Of a stretch of 40,510 nt of DNA, positions 17,167-24,838 are shown piece after piece. The position numbers and the translations under genes are program-made. The stretch comes from Lachnospiraceae bacterium. Its GTDB lineage: Bacteria; Bacillota; Clostridia; Lachnospirales; Lachnospiraceae. Within the stretch, counting starts at the first letter, position 1; every line of letters begins with the position of its first letter. The notes below the pieces were generated by a model. The model made no database searches, was not told where the DNA came from, and saw nothing but the letters and a program-made list of their open reading frames with translations. The stretch spans positions 1 to 40,510 of the forward strand of contig JAGBNO010000017.1 of the NCBI GenBank assembly GCA_017634355.1. Reading direction: 5' to 3'.

Positions 17167-18240
17167 ATGTTGAAAGAAAATACTCCCGCTGAGAGGCTCT
17201 TTAACGGGATAATAAGGGAGAATCCCACGCTGGTGATAGTGCTGGGAATGTGCCCCACGCTGGCGGTAACGACATCTGCCATGAACGGCATAGGCATGGG
17301 GCTGTCCACTACGGTGGTGCTTACACTTTCAAATCTTTTCATTGCGCTGCTGCGCAAGGTCATACCGGATGCGATACGCATACCGGCATTTATAGTAATA
17401 ATAGCTTCATTTGTTACCATAGTGGATATGCTTATGGCCGGTTTTACGCCGGACCTGTATGCACAGCTCGGCATATATATTCCGCTCATAGTGGTTAACT
17501 GCATCATTTTCGGCAGGGCTGAGGCATACGCCTCCAAGAATGCGCCTGTGGCTGCCCTCTTTGACGGCATAGGCATGGGGCTGGGCTTTACTATAGCCAT
17601 CACCATACTCGGAGCTATAAGGGAGTTCATTGGCGCGGGAGCCGTTTTTGGGCATACCATAGGCAATCTTCCCGACTATATGCCTTCCATCTTCGTCATG
17701 GCCCCCGGAGCTTTCCTTGTGCTGGCGGTGATGATCACGATAAGGGCGCACATTATCAATACGATAGAGGCAAAGAAAGGCGTGAGGCTCAATGTCACCC
17801 ATACGGACGAGGAGGGGGCGGTCTGCTCAGGCTGCGCCTTCGCCGTGAACTGTGCGGGGAAGATGAGGCCTCTGGAGGCCGCGGCCGCCGATATAAAGAA
17901 GACCGTAGCGGAGAATAAAGCTGCAGGCGTTGCTGTGAAGAAGGCTTCAGAAGGCGCTGCGGCTGTCGCTGCCGCAAAACCGGAGGCTGGCAAAGATAGC
18001 ACAGAAGGAGCGGTTAAAGCTGCTGCTGAGCCTGAGAAAAAAAAGGCGGAGACCGAAGCGGGACATGTGGGCGAAAAAGTGGATGAAAAGCCTGGCAAAG
18101 ACGCAGGAGAAGGAGCTTCTAAGGCCGGCACAGAGGCTGAAAAGAATGACTCAGAGCCTGCAAAAGAGACCGCAGGGCCTGCCGAAAAGGATGGCAGTGC
18201 ATTTCACGCAGAGACGGAAAATAAAGGGGGTGAATCATGA
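17167..18240 (+). CDS. rnfE: Rnf complex subunit RnfE with long low-complexity C-terminal tail
   Basis: Residues 1-205 are a normal RnfE: a six-helix membrane protein with GMCPTLAV (Cys29) and VNCIIFGRAEA (Cys112), the Cys pair that in Rnf/Nqr holds an intramembrane iron-sulfur centre. Homologues usually end at about 200-230 residues. Here residues 219-230 add three Cys (VCSGCAFAVNCAGK), and then about 120 residues rich in Ala, Lys, Glu and Gly follow up to residue 357. The tail has no predicted fold and would be on one membrane face. It is in frame and ends in an ATGA overlap with rnfA, so it is not a sequencing artefact at the 3' end. Confidence 0.93.
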   Translation: MLKENTPAERLFNGIIRENPTLVIVLGMCPTLAVTTSAMNGIGMGLSTTVVLTLSNLFIALLRKVIPDAIRIPAFIVIIASFVTIVDMLMAGFTPDLYAQLGIYIPLIVVNCIIFGRAEAYASKNAPVAALFDGIGMGLGFTIAITILGAIREFIGAGAVFGHTIGNLPDYMPSIFVMAPGAFLVLAVMITIRAHIINTIEAKKGVRLNVTHTDEEGAVCSGCAFAVNCAGKMRPLEAAAADIKKTVAENKAAGVAVKKASEGAAAVAAAKPEAGKDSTEGAVKAAAEPEKKKAETEAGHVGEKVDEKPGKDAGEGASKAGTEAEKNDSEPAKETAGPAEKDGSAFHAETENKGGES

Positions 18241-18818
18241 GCAATACTTCCCTCATAGGCATTCTTGTAATGTCTATGCTTATTAACAACGTGGTCCTGT
18301 CCCAATTCTTGGGAATATGCCCCTTCCTTGGCGTGTCCAAGAAGGTAGAGACTGCAACAGGCATGGGGGCGGCTGTTATCTTCGTAATAACCTTGTCCTC
18401 CATAATCTGCGGCGTCATCTATACATTCATACTGCATCCCCTGGGGCTGGAGTACTTAAATACCATAGTCTTTATCCTGGTAATTGCGGCCCTCGTGCAG
18501 TTTGTGGAGATGTTCCTGAAGAAATCCATGCCGGCGCTCTACAGCGCGCTCGGCGTTTATCTGCCGCTCATTACCACCAACTGCGCAGTTCTGGGCGCAG
18601 TGCTCCTTAATGTGCAGAATAATTACAATATCATACAGGGCATAGTAAACGGCTTTGCCACCTCTGTGGGCTTTGCTGTGGCCATTACCATACTGGCGGG
18701 CCTTAGGGAGAAGATGAAGTACAACCGTATTCCGAAGGCGGTAGAGGGCTTTCCCTTCACTATGTTCATCTCATCGCTTATGGCCATAGCTTTCTGTGGG
18801 TTCTCAGGGCTGAAATAG
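18237..18818 (+). CDS. rnfA: Rnf complex subunit RnfA
   Basis: Integral membrane subunit (193 aa), homologous to RnfE but of opposite topology. Conserved features are LSQFLGICPFLGVSKK and LITTNCAVLGAVLL, whose Cys residues form the partner half-site of the intramembrane iron-sulfur cluster. Six hydrophobic helices. The start overlaps the rnfE stop (ATGA). A gap of 127 bases without a gene separates it from rnfB. Confidence 0.95.
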   Translation: MSNTSLIGILVMSMLINNVVLSQFLGICPFLGVSKKVETATGMGAAVIFVITLSSIICGVIYTFILHPLGLEYLNTIVFILVIAALVQFVEMFLKKSMPALYSALGVYLPLITTNCAVLGAVLLNVQNNYNIIQGIVNGFATSVGFAVAITILAGLREKMKYNRIPKAVEGFPFTMFISSLMAIAFCGFSGLK

Positions 18819-18945
18819 TGGCCGGATGGACCGGTCAAAGGGCCTTTAAGCAAGGTGGGAGAGGCTTTTTGGATACTTACAGGGCAAGGTTAGAAATAGT
18901 TATGGGAACATTTGTTTTTGATACAGGAAAGAGAGGATAAGTTCC

Positions 18946-19743
18946 ATGGTTATAGGAATCCTGGTCTCAGCTCTCTGCGTCACGGCTGTGGGGCTCTTTG
19001 TGGGCATATTCCTAGGAGTTGCCGGAAAGAAGTTCGCAGTGGAGGTGGACGAGAGGGAGACATTGATACTAGATGCGCTGCCAGGGGCCAACTGTGGCGG
19101 CTGCGGGCAGGCAGGCTGTGCGGCTATGGCGCATGAGATAGTAGAGGGAAATGCTCCGGTGAACGGCTGCCCCGTGGGCGGAGACAGTGTTGCAAATAAG
19201 ATAGCTGAAATCATGGGCCAGAGCGTTTCCGCAGAGGAGCCGAAGGTGGCATTCGTAAAATGCTCCGGCACATGCACTAAGGCCAAGGACAAGCATATTT
19301 ACACAGGGCAGATGGACTGCAAGATGCTGGCCATGACCCCCGGCGGCGGCCCTAAGGCCTGCAGCTACGGCTGTCTGGGCGGCGGGACCTGCGTGAGGGT
19401 CTGTCCTTTTGACGCCATACACATTATTGATGGCATAGCAGTCGTAGATCCTGAGAAATGCAAGGCCTGCGGTAAGTGCATAGAGAACTGTCCCAGGCAT
19501 ATGATAGAGATGAAGCCGAAGAAGAGCAAGTATGCGGTGCAATGCTCTTCGAAGGACAAGGGGCCTGCTGTCATGAAGGTCTGCTCTGCAGGCTGCATAG
19601 GCTGTGGGCTCTGCCAGAAGAACTGCCCCAAGGATGCCATACATGTAGTGGACAATATAGCCCACATTGACTACGATAAGTGCGTGGGCTGCGGGATCTG
19701 TGCGAACAAGTGCCCGAAGAAGGTGATAACCAAGCTTGGGTAA
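18946..19743 (+). CDS. rnfB: Rnf complex subunit RnfB (ferredoxin-type, 265 aa)
   Basis: Electron-entry subunit that receives electrons from ferredoxin. It has an N-terminal membrane helix (residues 2-24), then the GANCGGCGQAGCAAMA cluster domain with a fourth Cys in NGCPVGG, then several ferredoxin-like motifs: CLGGGTCVRVCPFDAI, CKACGKCIENCP, CIGCGLCQKNCPKDAI and CVGCGICANKCP. AGAGAGGA lies about 10 bases upstream of the ATG. Last rnf gene; apbE follows within about 16 bases. Confidence 0.95.
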   Translation: MVIGILVSALCVTAVGLFVGIFLGVAGKKFAVEVDERETLILDALPGANCGGCGQAGCAAMAHEIVEGNAPVNGCPVGGDSVANKIAEIMGQSVSAEEPKVAFVKCSGTCTKAKDKHIYTGQMDCKMLAMTPGGGPKACSYGCLGGGTCVRVCPFDAIHIIDGIAVVDPEKCKACGKCIENCPRHMIEMKPKKSKYAVQCSSKDKGPAVMKVCSAGCIGCGLCQKNCPKDAIHVVDNIAHIDYDKCVGCGICANKCPKKVITKLG

Positions 19744-19759
19744 ATACTTGCGGGCGACA

Positions 19760-20737
19760 ATGTGGCATAAAGCTTTAGCCGGTTTAATAGGGATACTTTT
19801 TGCCTTCATATCATTAATGACCATATTTATGGGCTGCGGTTCTACGCAGCCCATTTCTAAATCTGATTTTGTGCTGGACACCATTGCCGTCATACAGATA
19901 TATGATAAACAGGACAGGGGGCTTTTAGATAAAGCTTTTGAACTGTGCAGAAAGTATGAAAGGCTCTTTTCAGCGACCATAGCCACATCTGATATAGGGA
20001 GATTAAACAGGTCAGAGGGAAAGACCGTGCAGGTGTCGGATGAATGTTTTGAGCTTTTGGGGAAGGCCTATGAGTATGGAAAGATAACAGATGGCATATT
20101 TGATGTTACCATATATCCTGTGAGCCTCCTCTGGGATTTTAAGAGCGGGAAGGGAAAGCCGCCCGAAAAGGAAGCCATAGAAGAGGCCTTAAGCCATGTG
20201 GACTACAGGCAGATTGTCTTTGAGCCTGAGAATAATGGCATAAGGCTCAAAGACCCAAAAGCGAAGGTGGACCTGGGGGGGATAGCAAAGGGATATATAG
20301 CCGACAGGATAAAGGACTATTTGCTTTCCGAGGGTGTAAAGAGCGCCATAATCAACCTGGGAGGGAATGTCCTCACCATAGGGGCTAATAGCTCTGGAAA
20401 AGCCTTCCGTATAGGCATACAGAAGCCCTTTTCCGGAAACGGGGAGGTATTGGATTCGCTGGAAGTCATAGACAGGTCAGTAGTCACCTCAGGCTCTGAC
20501 CAGCGTTTCTTCCGCTATGAAGGAAGGCTATACCACCACATATTGGACCCGCGGACGGGCTATCCTTCGGACAGCGGCCTTCAAAGCGTGACAATAGTGT
20601 CCAGACATTCCTTGGACGGGGATGCCTTAAGCACCGCATCATTTATCCTGGGGCAGGAAAGGGCGGAGGAACTGCTAAGAGGGCTTTCGGAACAGGGCGG
20701 GGATTATGAGGGCATAGAGGCCTCATTTTATCCATAA
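19760..20737 (+). CDS. apbE: FAD:protein FMN transferase ApbE, lipoprotein
   Basis: Transfers FMN from FAD to Thr in SGAT-type motifs of extracytoplasmic proteins, here most likely RnfG and RnfD. It has a signal sequence and a lipobox ending FMGC. Conserved ApbE elements are DIGRLN, FDVTIYPVSLLWDF, VDLGGIAKGYIADRI, INLGGNVLTIG and the C-terminal SLDGDALSTASFILG that binds metal and flavin. The ATG at 19760 gives a compact signal peptide; a TTG at 19736 overlapping the rnfB stop is possible. Placement straight after rnfB supports a shared transcript. Confidence 0.93.
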   Translation: MWHKALAGLIGILFAFISLMTIFMGCGSTQPISKSDFVLDTIAVIQIYDKQDRGLLDKAFELCRKYERLFSATIATSDIGRLNRSEGKTVQVSDECFELLGKAYEYGKITDGIFDVTIYPVSLLWDFKSGKGKPPEKEAIEEALSHVDYRQIVFEPENNGIRLKDPKAKVDLGGIAKGYIADRIKDYLLSEGVKSAIINLGGNVLTIGANSSGKAFRIGIQKPFSGNGEVLDSLEVIDRSVVTSGSDQRFFRYEGRLYHHILDPRTGYPSDSGLQSVTIVSRHSLDGDALSTASFILGQERAEELLRGLSEQGGDYEGIEASFYP

Positions 20738-20770
20738 CATGTACATCTGATAGAACATAGTGGATAATGC

Positions 20771-20799
20771 TTGATTTATGCCCTGAAAAAGACGATAAT
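20771..20799 (+). promoter_or_regulatory. Promoter of the TIR/cyclase operon
   Basis: TTGATT (20771-20776), a 17-base spacer and GATAAT (20794-20799) form a good vegetative promoter about 70 bases before the first small gene. It suggests that the genes 20870-27956 are transcribed separately from rnf-apbE. Confidence 0.5.
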
Positions 20800-20869
20800 C
20801 TCTATATAAGAGTGGCTATGCGGATCTGCCGGATGAAAGAATGCTTTCTGATTTAAGGGAGGGATGGCC

Positions 20870-21025
20870 ATGCCGAATACAGCAGAGGTGGTGGAAAAGC
20901 TGGCAGGGAAATTGGAAAGGCAGAAAATTTTAATTGAATTAAAAGACTGCGAAACCATCCAGGATTTTAAGAAGCTCCAGAAGAAATATGAGCTTCTGTG
21001 CGAAGAAGATGCAAGGGACGAGTAA
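20870..21025 (+). CDS. Small helical protein (51 aa), function unknown
   Basis: MPNTAEVVEKLAGKLERQKI... is highly charged, helical and without a membrane segment or Cys motif; heptad spacing of hydrophobic residues suggests a short coiled coil. It is supported by a strong AAGGGAGGG site about 7 bases before this ATG (another ATG six bases upstream lies on the ribosome-binding site) and by position: it is the first gene after the promoter at 20771 and 29 bases before the GAF gene. It could be a regulator or adaptor of the operon; no family is recognised. Confidence 0.55.
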   Translation: MPNTAEVVEKLAGKLERQKILIELKDCETIQDFKKLQKKYELLCEEDARDE

Positions 21026-21054
21026 TAATACTATTTACGAGGTTTGGTTTTCTC

Positions 21055-21609
21055 ATGAAAAATGATATTAATCCCATTATAAATTTCCCAACGGTGCTGA
21101 CAAAGTATATTAAGCCGGAGCTGCTGTATGCGGCTGTCATCAAGCAGGCCATGCTGATAACGGACTGCGACGGGGGGACCTTCTATACTCCCGGCAAGGA
21201 CTGCCTCATATTCAGGCATCTCATCACCAGGTCCAAGGGCGTGGACATGGGCTATGCGGCCGGCGCTGACAAGATACGCCCCGTGCCCATGGAAAAGAAA
21301 TATGTCTGCGCCTATGCGGCCATTACAGGGCAGACCCTCAATATCAGGGATGTCTACTATGCGAAGGAATATGACTTCGAGGGAACATTTCTGTATGACC
21401 AGAGCAATAATTACAGGACCCATTCTATGCTGGTGATCCCCCTCTATATGCAGACCCATGGCTTGCAGGGTGTGCTGCAGCTCATAAATGCCCTGGATGA
21501 AAACGGGAACTGCATACAATTTACTGCCAAGCATGTGCAGCTCATGAACTCCCTGGGGGCCATGGTGGCACTGAAATTAGATGATATGAGGCTCAGTAAG
21601 GAACTATAA
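21055..21609 (+). CDS. GAF domain protein (184 aa)
   Basis: A stand-alone GAF-type sensor domain. Visible features are MLITDCDGGTFYTPG (first strands), KYVCAYAAITGQTLNIRDVY, RTHSMLVIPLYMQTHGLQGVLQLINALDENG (core strands and turn) and FTAKHVQLMNSLGAMVALKLDD (last helix). This resembles GAF modules that in other proteins precede cyclase or HD-GYP domains. GAF domains often bind cyclic nucleotides or other small ligands; the ligand here is unknown. A GAGG site lies about 12 bases upstream. 14 bases separate it from the TIR gene, so co-expression is likely and it may sense the cyclase product. Confidence 0.8.
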   Translation: MKNDINPIINFPTVLTKYIKPELLYAAVIKQAMLITDCDGGTFYTPGKDCLIFRHLITRSKGVDMGYAAGADKIRPVPMEKKYVCAYAAITGQTLNIRDVYYAKEYDFEGTFLYDQSNNYRTHSMLVIPLYMQTHGLQGVLQLINALDENGNCIQFTAKHVQLMNSLGAMVALKLDDMRLSKEL

Positions 21610-21623
21610 TTCAAGAGGACGAG

Positions 21624-23225
21624 ATGGATTATACTGGGAAAAGATATGTATTTGTAAGCTATAGCACGGCAGACATGGAATTTGTGAAATATGTCACGGA
21701 CCTGCTTTCCAGTCTGCAAGTGGACTATTGGAAGGCGCCTGAAAGCATACCTGCGGGGTCGAGTTATGCCAGGGAAATAGTGCACGCAATAGAGAACTGC
21801 TCACTTTTCCTTATTATTTTTTCCAAGCACGCCCAGGGCTCTATATGGGTGGAAAAGGAGGTGGACTGCGCCCTGACATACGGCAGGGATATCTTCCCCT
21901 TGAATATAGACGACACAATGCTGAATGACGCCTTCAAGTTCTATCTGAATAATGTCCAGATGATCTTTTATTCCCAGAGTCCGGAAAAGTCCGTTGAGAT
22001 ACTGAAGTCTAAGCTGGAGCCTTTTAAAGGCGGGATGGGGAAGCCGCTGGGCTCTATTGCATACGAGAAGGCGGAGGCGGAGAGGATTTTCCAAAAAGGG
22101 AGCACAGCACCGGAGCCGGCTGCGCCCATTATGCCTAAAGCTGGAGGCAAGCCGGCTTCTGGCGCTGTCTTAAATAAGCTAAATAATGCTTACGGGGCTT
22201 CTCTGTTAAATGCCCATGGCTCGCTTATACAGAGCGCCCATGGCTCACTGACGCAGAATCCCAAGGGAACGCCCATACAGACTGCCCATGGAATGCTCAT
22301 GCAGAGCGCCCATGGTAAGATTGTTCAGAATTCGAATGTGAATAGAACTGCCGCCGCCCCTGGCCAGATACAGAATAAGCAGGGCGGGCTTGCCGCATAC
22401 AGTATGCGTCCCAATGCCCAAAAAATGGGGACAAATCCAGTTAAGACGGCCTTTACCGCGGCTCCGAATACACAGGCTCCTACAACGGTTGCCTCTGCTG
22501 CTTCGACTGCACAGACTTCTACTACGGTGGCTTCTGCTGTGGCTCCGACCGCACAGACTCCTACAACTGCTGCCCCTGCCACGGCCTCGACAGCACAAGT
22601 TTCTGTTAAAGCTACATCTGCTGCGGCTCCGACCGCACAGGCTCCTACTAAGGCTGCCTCTGCTGTGGCCTCGACAGCACAAGTTCCTGTTAAAGCTCCG
22701 TCTGCTGCGGCTCCGACTGTACAGACTTCTGCTAAGGCTGCCACGGATACGAAAAGTGTTCCAAAGATCCAGGCAGGGCAGGCTGTCCCTCCCGTGAAAA
22801 AGGCTGTCATTCAGACAAACCCGCAGGATAAAGGATCTGTGGCGAGTAAGCCCAGGGTTGGCGCCGCGCCTATACTCGTGCAGGACCCATTTAAGAAAAA
22901 GAGCAGTTCATCTTTCGTACAGCCTGTGGCTAAGGAGAACCGCTTTGTTGCGGCAAAATTCAGGCGGGGGATGCAGGCTTCGGATATGTATACGCTTAAC
23001 CGCATACCTGCCAGCTGCATACACTGCGGGGCTGAGGTGAAGCCGACCAGCAATGAGGGCGTATATAGGTGCGTGACCTGCGGAGCCGAGAATTATGACG
23101 ACTTCCAGACTATAAGGAACTATATCAGGGATCACGGGGCACAGTCGCCCTTACAGATATCCTCCAGCCTGAAGATACCCTTAAAGATAGTGCAGAACTG
23201 GAGGGATCTGCATAGCGGGCAGTAG
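21624..23225 (+). CDS. TIR domain protein with repeat linker, zinc ribbon and helix-turn-helix (533 aa)
   Basis: Residues 1-140 form a TIR domain: YVFVSYSTAD at the first strand, IIFSKHAQGS, and WVEKEVDCAL containing the probable catalytic Glu (about residue 79) of bacterial NAD+-cleaving TIRs. Residues about 195-240 contain five octapeptide repeats of the AHGxxxQx type, and about 280-380 carry roughly seven 14-residue Thr/Ala/Pro/Gln repeats. The C-terminus has CxxC...CxxC (Cys465, 468, 483, 486) as a zinc ribbon, then about 45 residues resembling a small winged helix (TIRNYIRDHGAQSPLQISSSLKI). No cyclic-nucleotide-binding domain is seen. Located between a GAF gene and a class III cyclase gene, it may act in signalling or defence. 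Confidence 0.85.
   Translation: MDYTGKRYVFVSYSTADMEFVKYVTDLLSSLQVDYWKAPESIPAGSSYAREIVHAIENCSLFLIIFSKHAQGSIWVEKEVDCALTYGRDIFPLNIDDTMLNDAFKFYLNNVQMIFYSQSPEKSVEILKSKLEPFKGGMGKPLGSIAYEKAEAERIFQKGSTAPEPAAPIMPKAGGKPASGAVLNKLNNAYGASLLNAHGSLIQSAHGSLTQNPKGTPIQTAHGMLMQSAHGKIVQNSNVNRTAAAPGQIQNKQGGLAAYSMRPNAQKMGTNPVKTAFTAAPNTQAPTTVASAASTAQTSTTVASAVAPTAQTPTTAAPATASTAQVSVKATSAAAPTAQAPTKAASAVASTAQVPVKAPSAAAPTVQTSAKAATDTKSVPKIQAGQAVPPVKKAVIQTNPQDKGSVASKPRVGAAPILVQDPFKKKSSSSFVQPVAKENRFVAAKFRRGMQASDMYTLNRIPASCIHCGAEVKPTSNEGVYRCVTCGAENYDDFQTIRNYIRDHGAQSPLQISSSLKIPLKIVQNWRDLHSGQ
22208..22330 (+). repeat. 24-bp repeats encoding AHGxxxQx octapeptides
   Basis: Five consecutive 24-bp units within the TIR gene, four starting GCCCATGG, one degenerate (CCCAAGGG). 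They encode AHGSLIQS, AHGSLTQN, PKGTPIQT, AHGMLMQS and AHGKIVQN. Confidence 0.75.
22465..22760 (+). repeat. 42-bp repeats encoding 14-residue linker units
   Basis: About seven units within the TIR gene encode TAQ(T/V/A)(S/P)(T/V)(T/K)(V/A)xSAxA(P/S)-type peptides. Units alternate between two slightly different forms, suggesting expansion by duplication of pairs. Copy number could vary between strains. Confidence 0.75.
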
Positions 23226-23257
23226 TTACAAGATTTACAGGAAAAGAGACATAGGAA

Positions 23258-24781
23258 TTGGAATTAGCGGTCTGGTTAATAGGCAATGACAGGAAAGAAA
23301 TGATAGCGAATCAGAGGCAGGTCAACAGCTCCGGCAGTATGAGGGCTGTTTGCCTGCTCTCTTTTGATGCCATGAAAAAGGCCATAAAGGAAGTAGTGGA
23401 GGGATCCGAGACATCTTTTGTGGCATTTCCGTCCCTCATAGTAATGGGTTATGAGATGGCGGCAGAGGATAATTTCGACTGCATACAGAGTATTAAGGAC
23501 GAGGACAGTCTGGCCGGAGTTCCGCTTTTTCTTGCGGTACAGGAGAGGGATGAGAAGCTGGACGAGGAGTGCTATGGCCATGGGGCCATGGTGGTGGTGC
23601 ACAGGGTTCTTTTGCCCTCTGAAATAAAGAGGATAGAACATACGGCCTGGCAGCATGAAAATACCAGGCGTTATGAGGAGAAGCTTCAGAAACAGGCTTC
23701 AGAAATAAGGGTCGCAAAGGAGATAATGAGGTTAAATGAGCAGCTGGAAGCGAGGAATAAACTGCTGCACAGGGTCTTTTCCAGATATTTTTCTGACGAT
23801 GTGGTGGACCTCATCTTAAACCAGGGCGAAGACGCTTCGCTAGGAGGGGAGAAGCGGAAGGCCACCATAATGATGTCGGACCTAAGGAACTTCACATCCC
23901 TTTCTGAAAAAATGGACTCTGAGAAGGTCACTGCCCTGTTGAACTATTATTTTACGAAAATGGTTGACATAATATCAACATACAGCGGGACCGTAATAGA
24001 ATTTTTGGGGGATGGGCTGCTTGCCGTTTTCGGTGCCCCGATTAAGTCTGAGAAGCAGACGGACAATGCCGTAGCCGCAGCTATAGGTATGCAGAATGCC
24101 ATGGTGAATGTAAATGAATTCTGCGCAGAGAAGGGCTATCCCCAGCTGGAGATGGGCATAGGGCTGCACTACGGGGAAGTCTTTGTAGGGAACATAGGCT
24201 CAGAAAAGGTCATGCGCTACAATGTAATAGGCAGCACCGTTAACGAGTGCTCCAGAATAGAGAGTTGCAGCGTGGGCGGTCAGGTATTGGCATCTAAAGA
24301 GATAATAGGCAATACAGTGGCAGAGGTCTTTACAGACAGCGATGCTGTGGTTTCTGCAAAGGGGCTTAAGAATCCCATACATATATACGAAATTACCGGC
24401 ATAGGAGGGGAATATGGGCTAAGCCTCAATAGTTCAGAAGACAGCTCGGCCATATTCTACAATGTGGACAGGGAAGTTAAGCTGCACTTGCATCCTCTTA
24501 GCGGCAAGATGGTGAGCGGGGACTTCGTAAATGCGAGATTATTAAAAATATCTGAAAAGAGGGCCGTTGTAAGGGTTGATGAGACAGAGCTGCCCTTAAA
24601 TGTATATTCCAATGTGGAGGTATTTCCGGCCGAGAAGCGGCTTTCAGCGGGAACTTTTTATTCCAAGATCGTAGGGAAGCGGGAAGACCGCCTCATACTA
24701 CATTTCACGGACGCAGGGGCTGAGTCGGCATCCTTCGTGAAGGCCGTCATACAGCTTATGGCAGAGAGCCCTTCGACATAA
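23258..24781 (+). CDS. Class III nucleotide cyclase with degenerate receiver domain (507 aa)
   Basis: Residues 1-125 resemble a response-regulator receiver lacking the phospho-acceptor Asp (LIVMGYEM where LLLDxxMP is usual). A coiled coil spans about 133-170. Residues 200-380 are a class III cyclase: metal Asp208 (MSDLRNFT) and Asp252 (FLGDGLLAVFG), transition-state Asn329 and Arg333 (TVNECSRIES). The two base-selecting positions are Glu248 and Asn322, neither the Lys/Asp of adenylyl nor the Glu/Cys of guanylyl cyclases, so the product cannot be assumed to be cAMP. The last 110 residues look like a small beta-rich, PilZ-like domain (weak). It starts with TTG at 23258 after AGGAAAAGAG. The operon partner TIR and MBL genes suggest a nucleotide signal. 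Confidence 0.85.
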   Translation: MELAVWLIGNDRKEMIANQRQVNSSGSMRAVCLLSFDAMKKAIKEVVEGSETSFVAFPSLIVMGYEMAAEDNFDCIQSIKDEDSLAGVPLFLAVQERDEKLDEECYGHGAMVVVHRVLLPSEIKRIEHTAWQHENTRRYEEKLQKQASEIRVAKEIMRLNEQLEARNKLLHRVFSRYFSDDVVDLILNQGEDASLGGEKRKATIMMSDLRNFTSLSEKMDSEKVTALLNYYFTKMVDIISTYSGTVIEFLGDGLLAVFGAPIKSEKQTDNAVAAAIGMQNAMVNVNEFCAEKGYPQLEMGIGLHYGEVFVGNIGSEKVMRYNVIGSTVNECSRIESCSVGGQVLASKEIIGNTVAEVFTDSDAVVSAKGLKNPIHIYEITGIGGEYGLSLNSSEDSSAIFYNVDREVKLHLHPLSGKMVSGDFVNARLLKISEKRAVVRVDETELPLNVYSNVEVFPAEKRLSAGTFYSKIVGKREDRLILHFTDAGAESASFVKAVIQLMAESPST

Positions 24782-24838
24782 AGCTTTAGTACATAGGCTT
24801 TGCAATGCCATAGTTCAGACTCAGTATTAGGGGGGAGC

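Noticed and set aside
19069..19986. Long open frame on the minus strand opposite rnfB and apbE
   Set aside because: It is antisense to well-supported genes with full motif sets, and its protein shows no recognisable motif.
21624..24781. Calling the TIR and cyclase pair a Pycsar system
   Set aside because: The TIR protein has no visible cyclic-nucleotide-binding domain or transmembrane effector, and the cyclase carries extra domains; only a resemblance in gene pairing is claimed.
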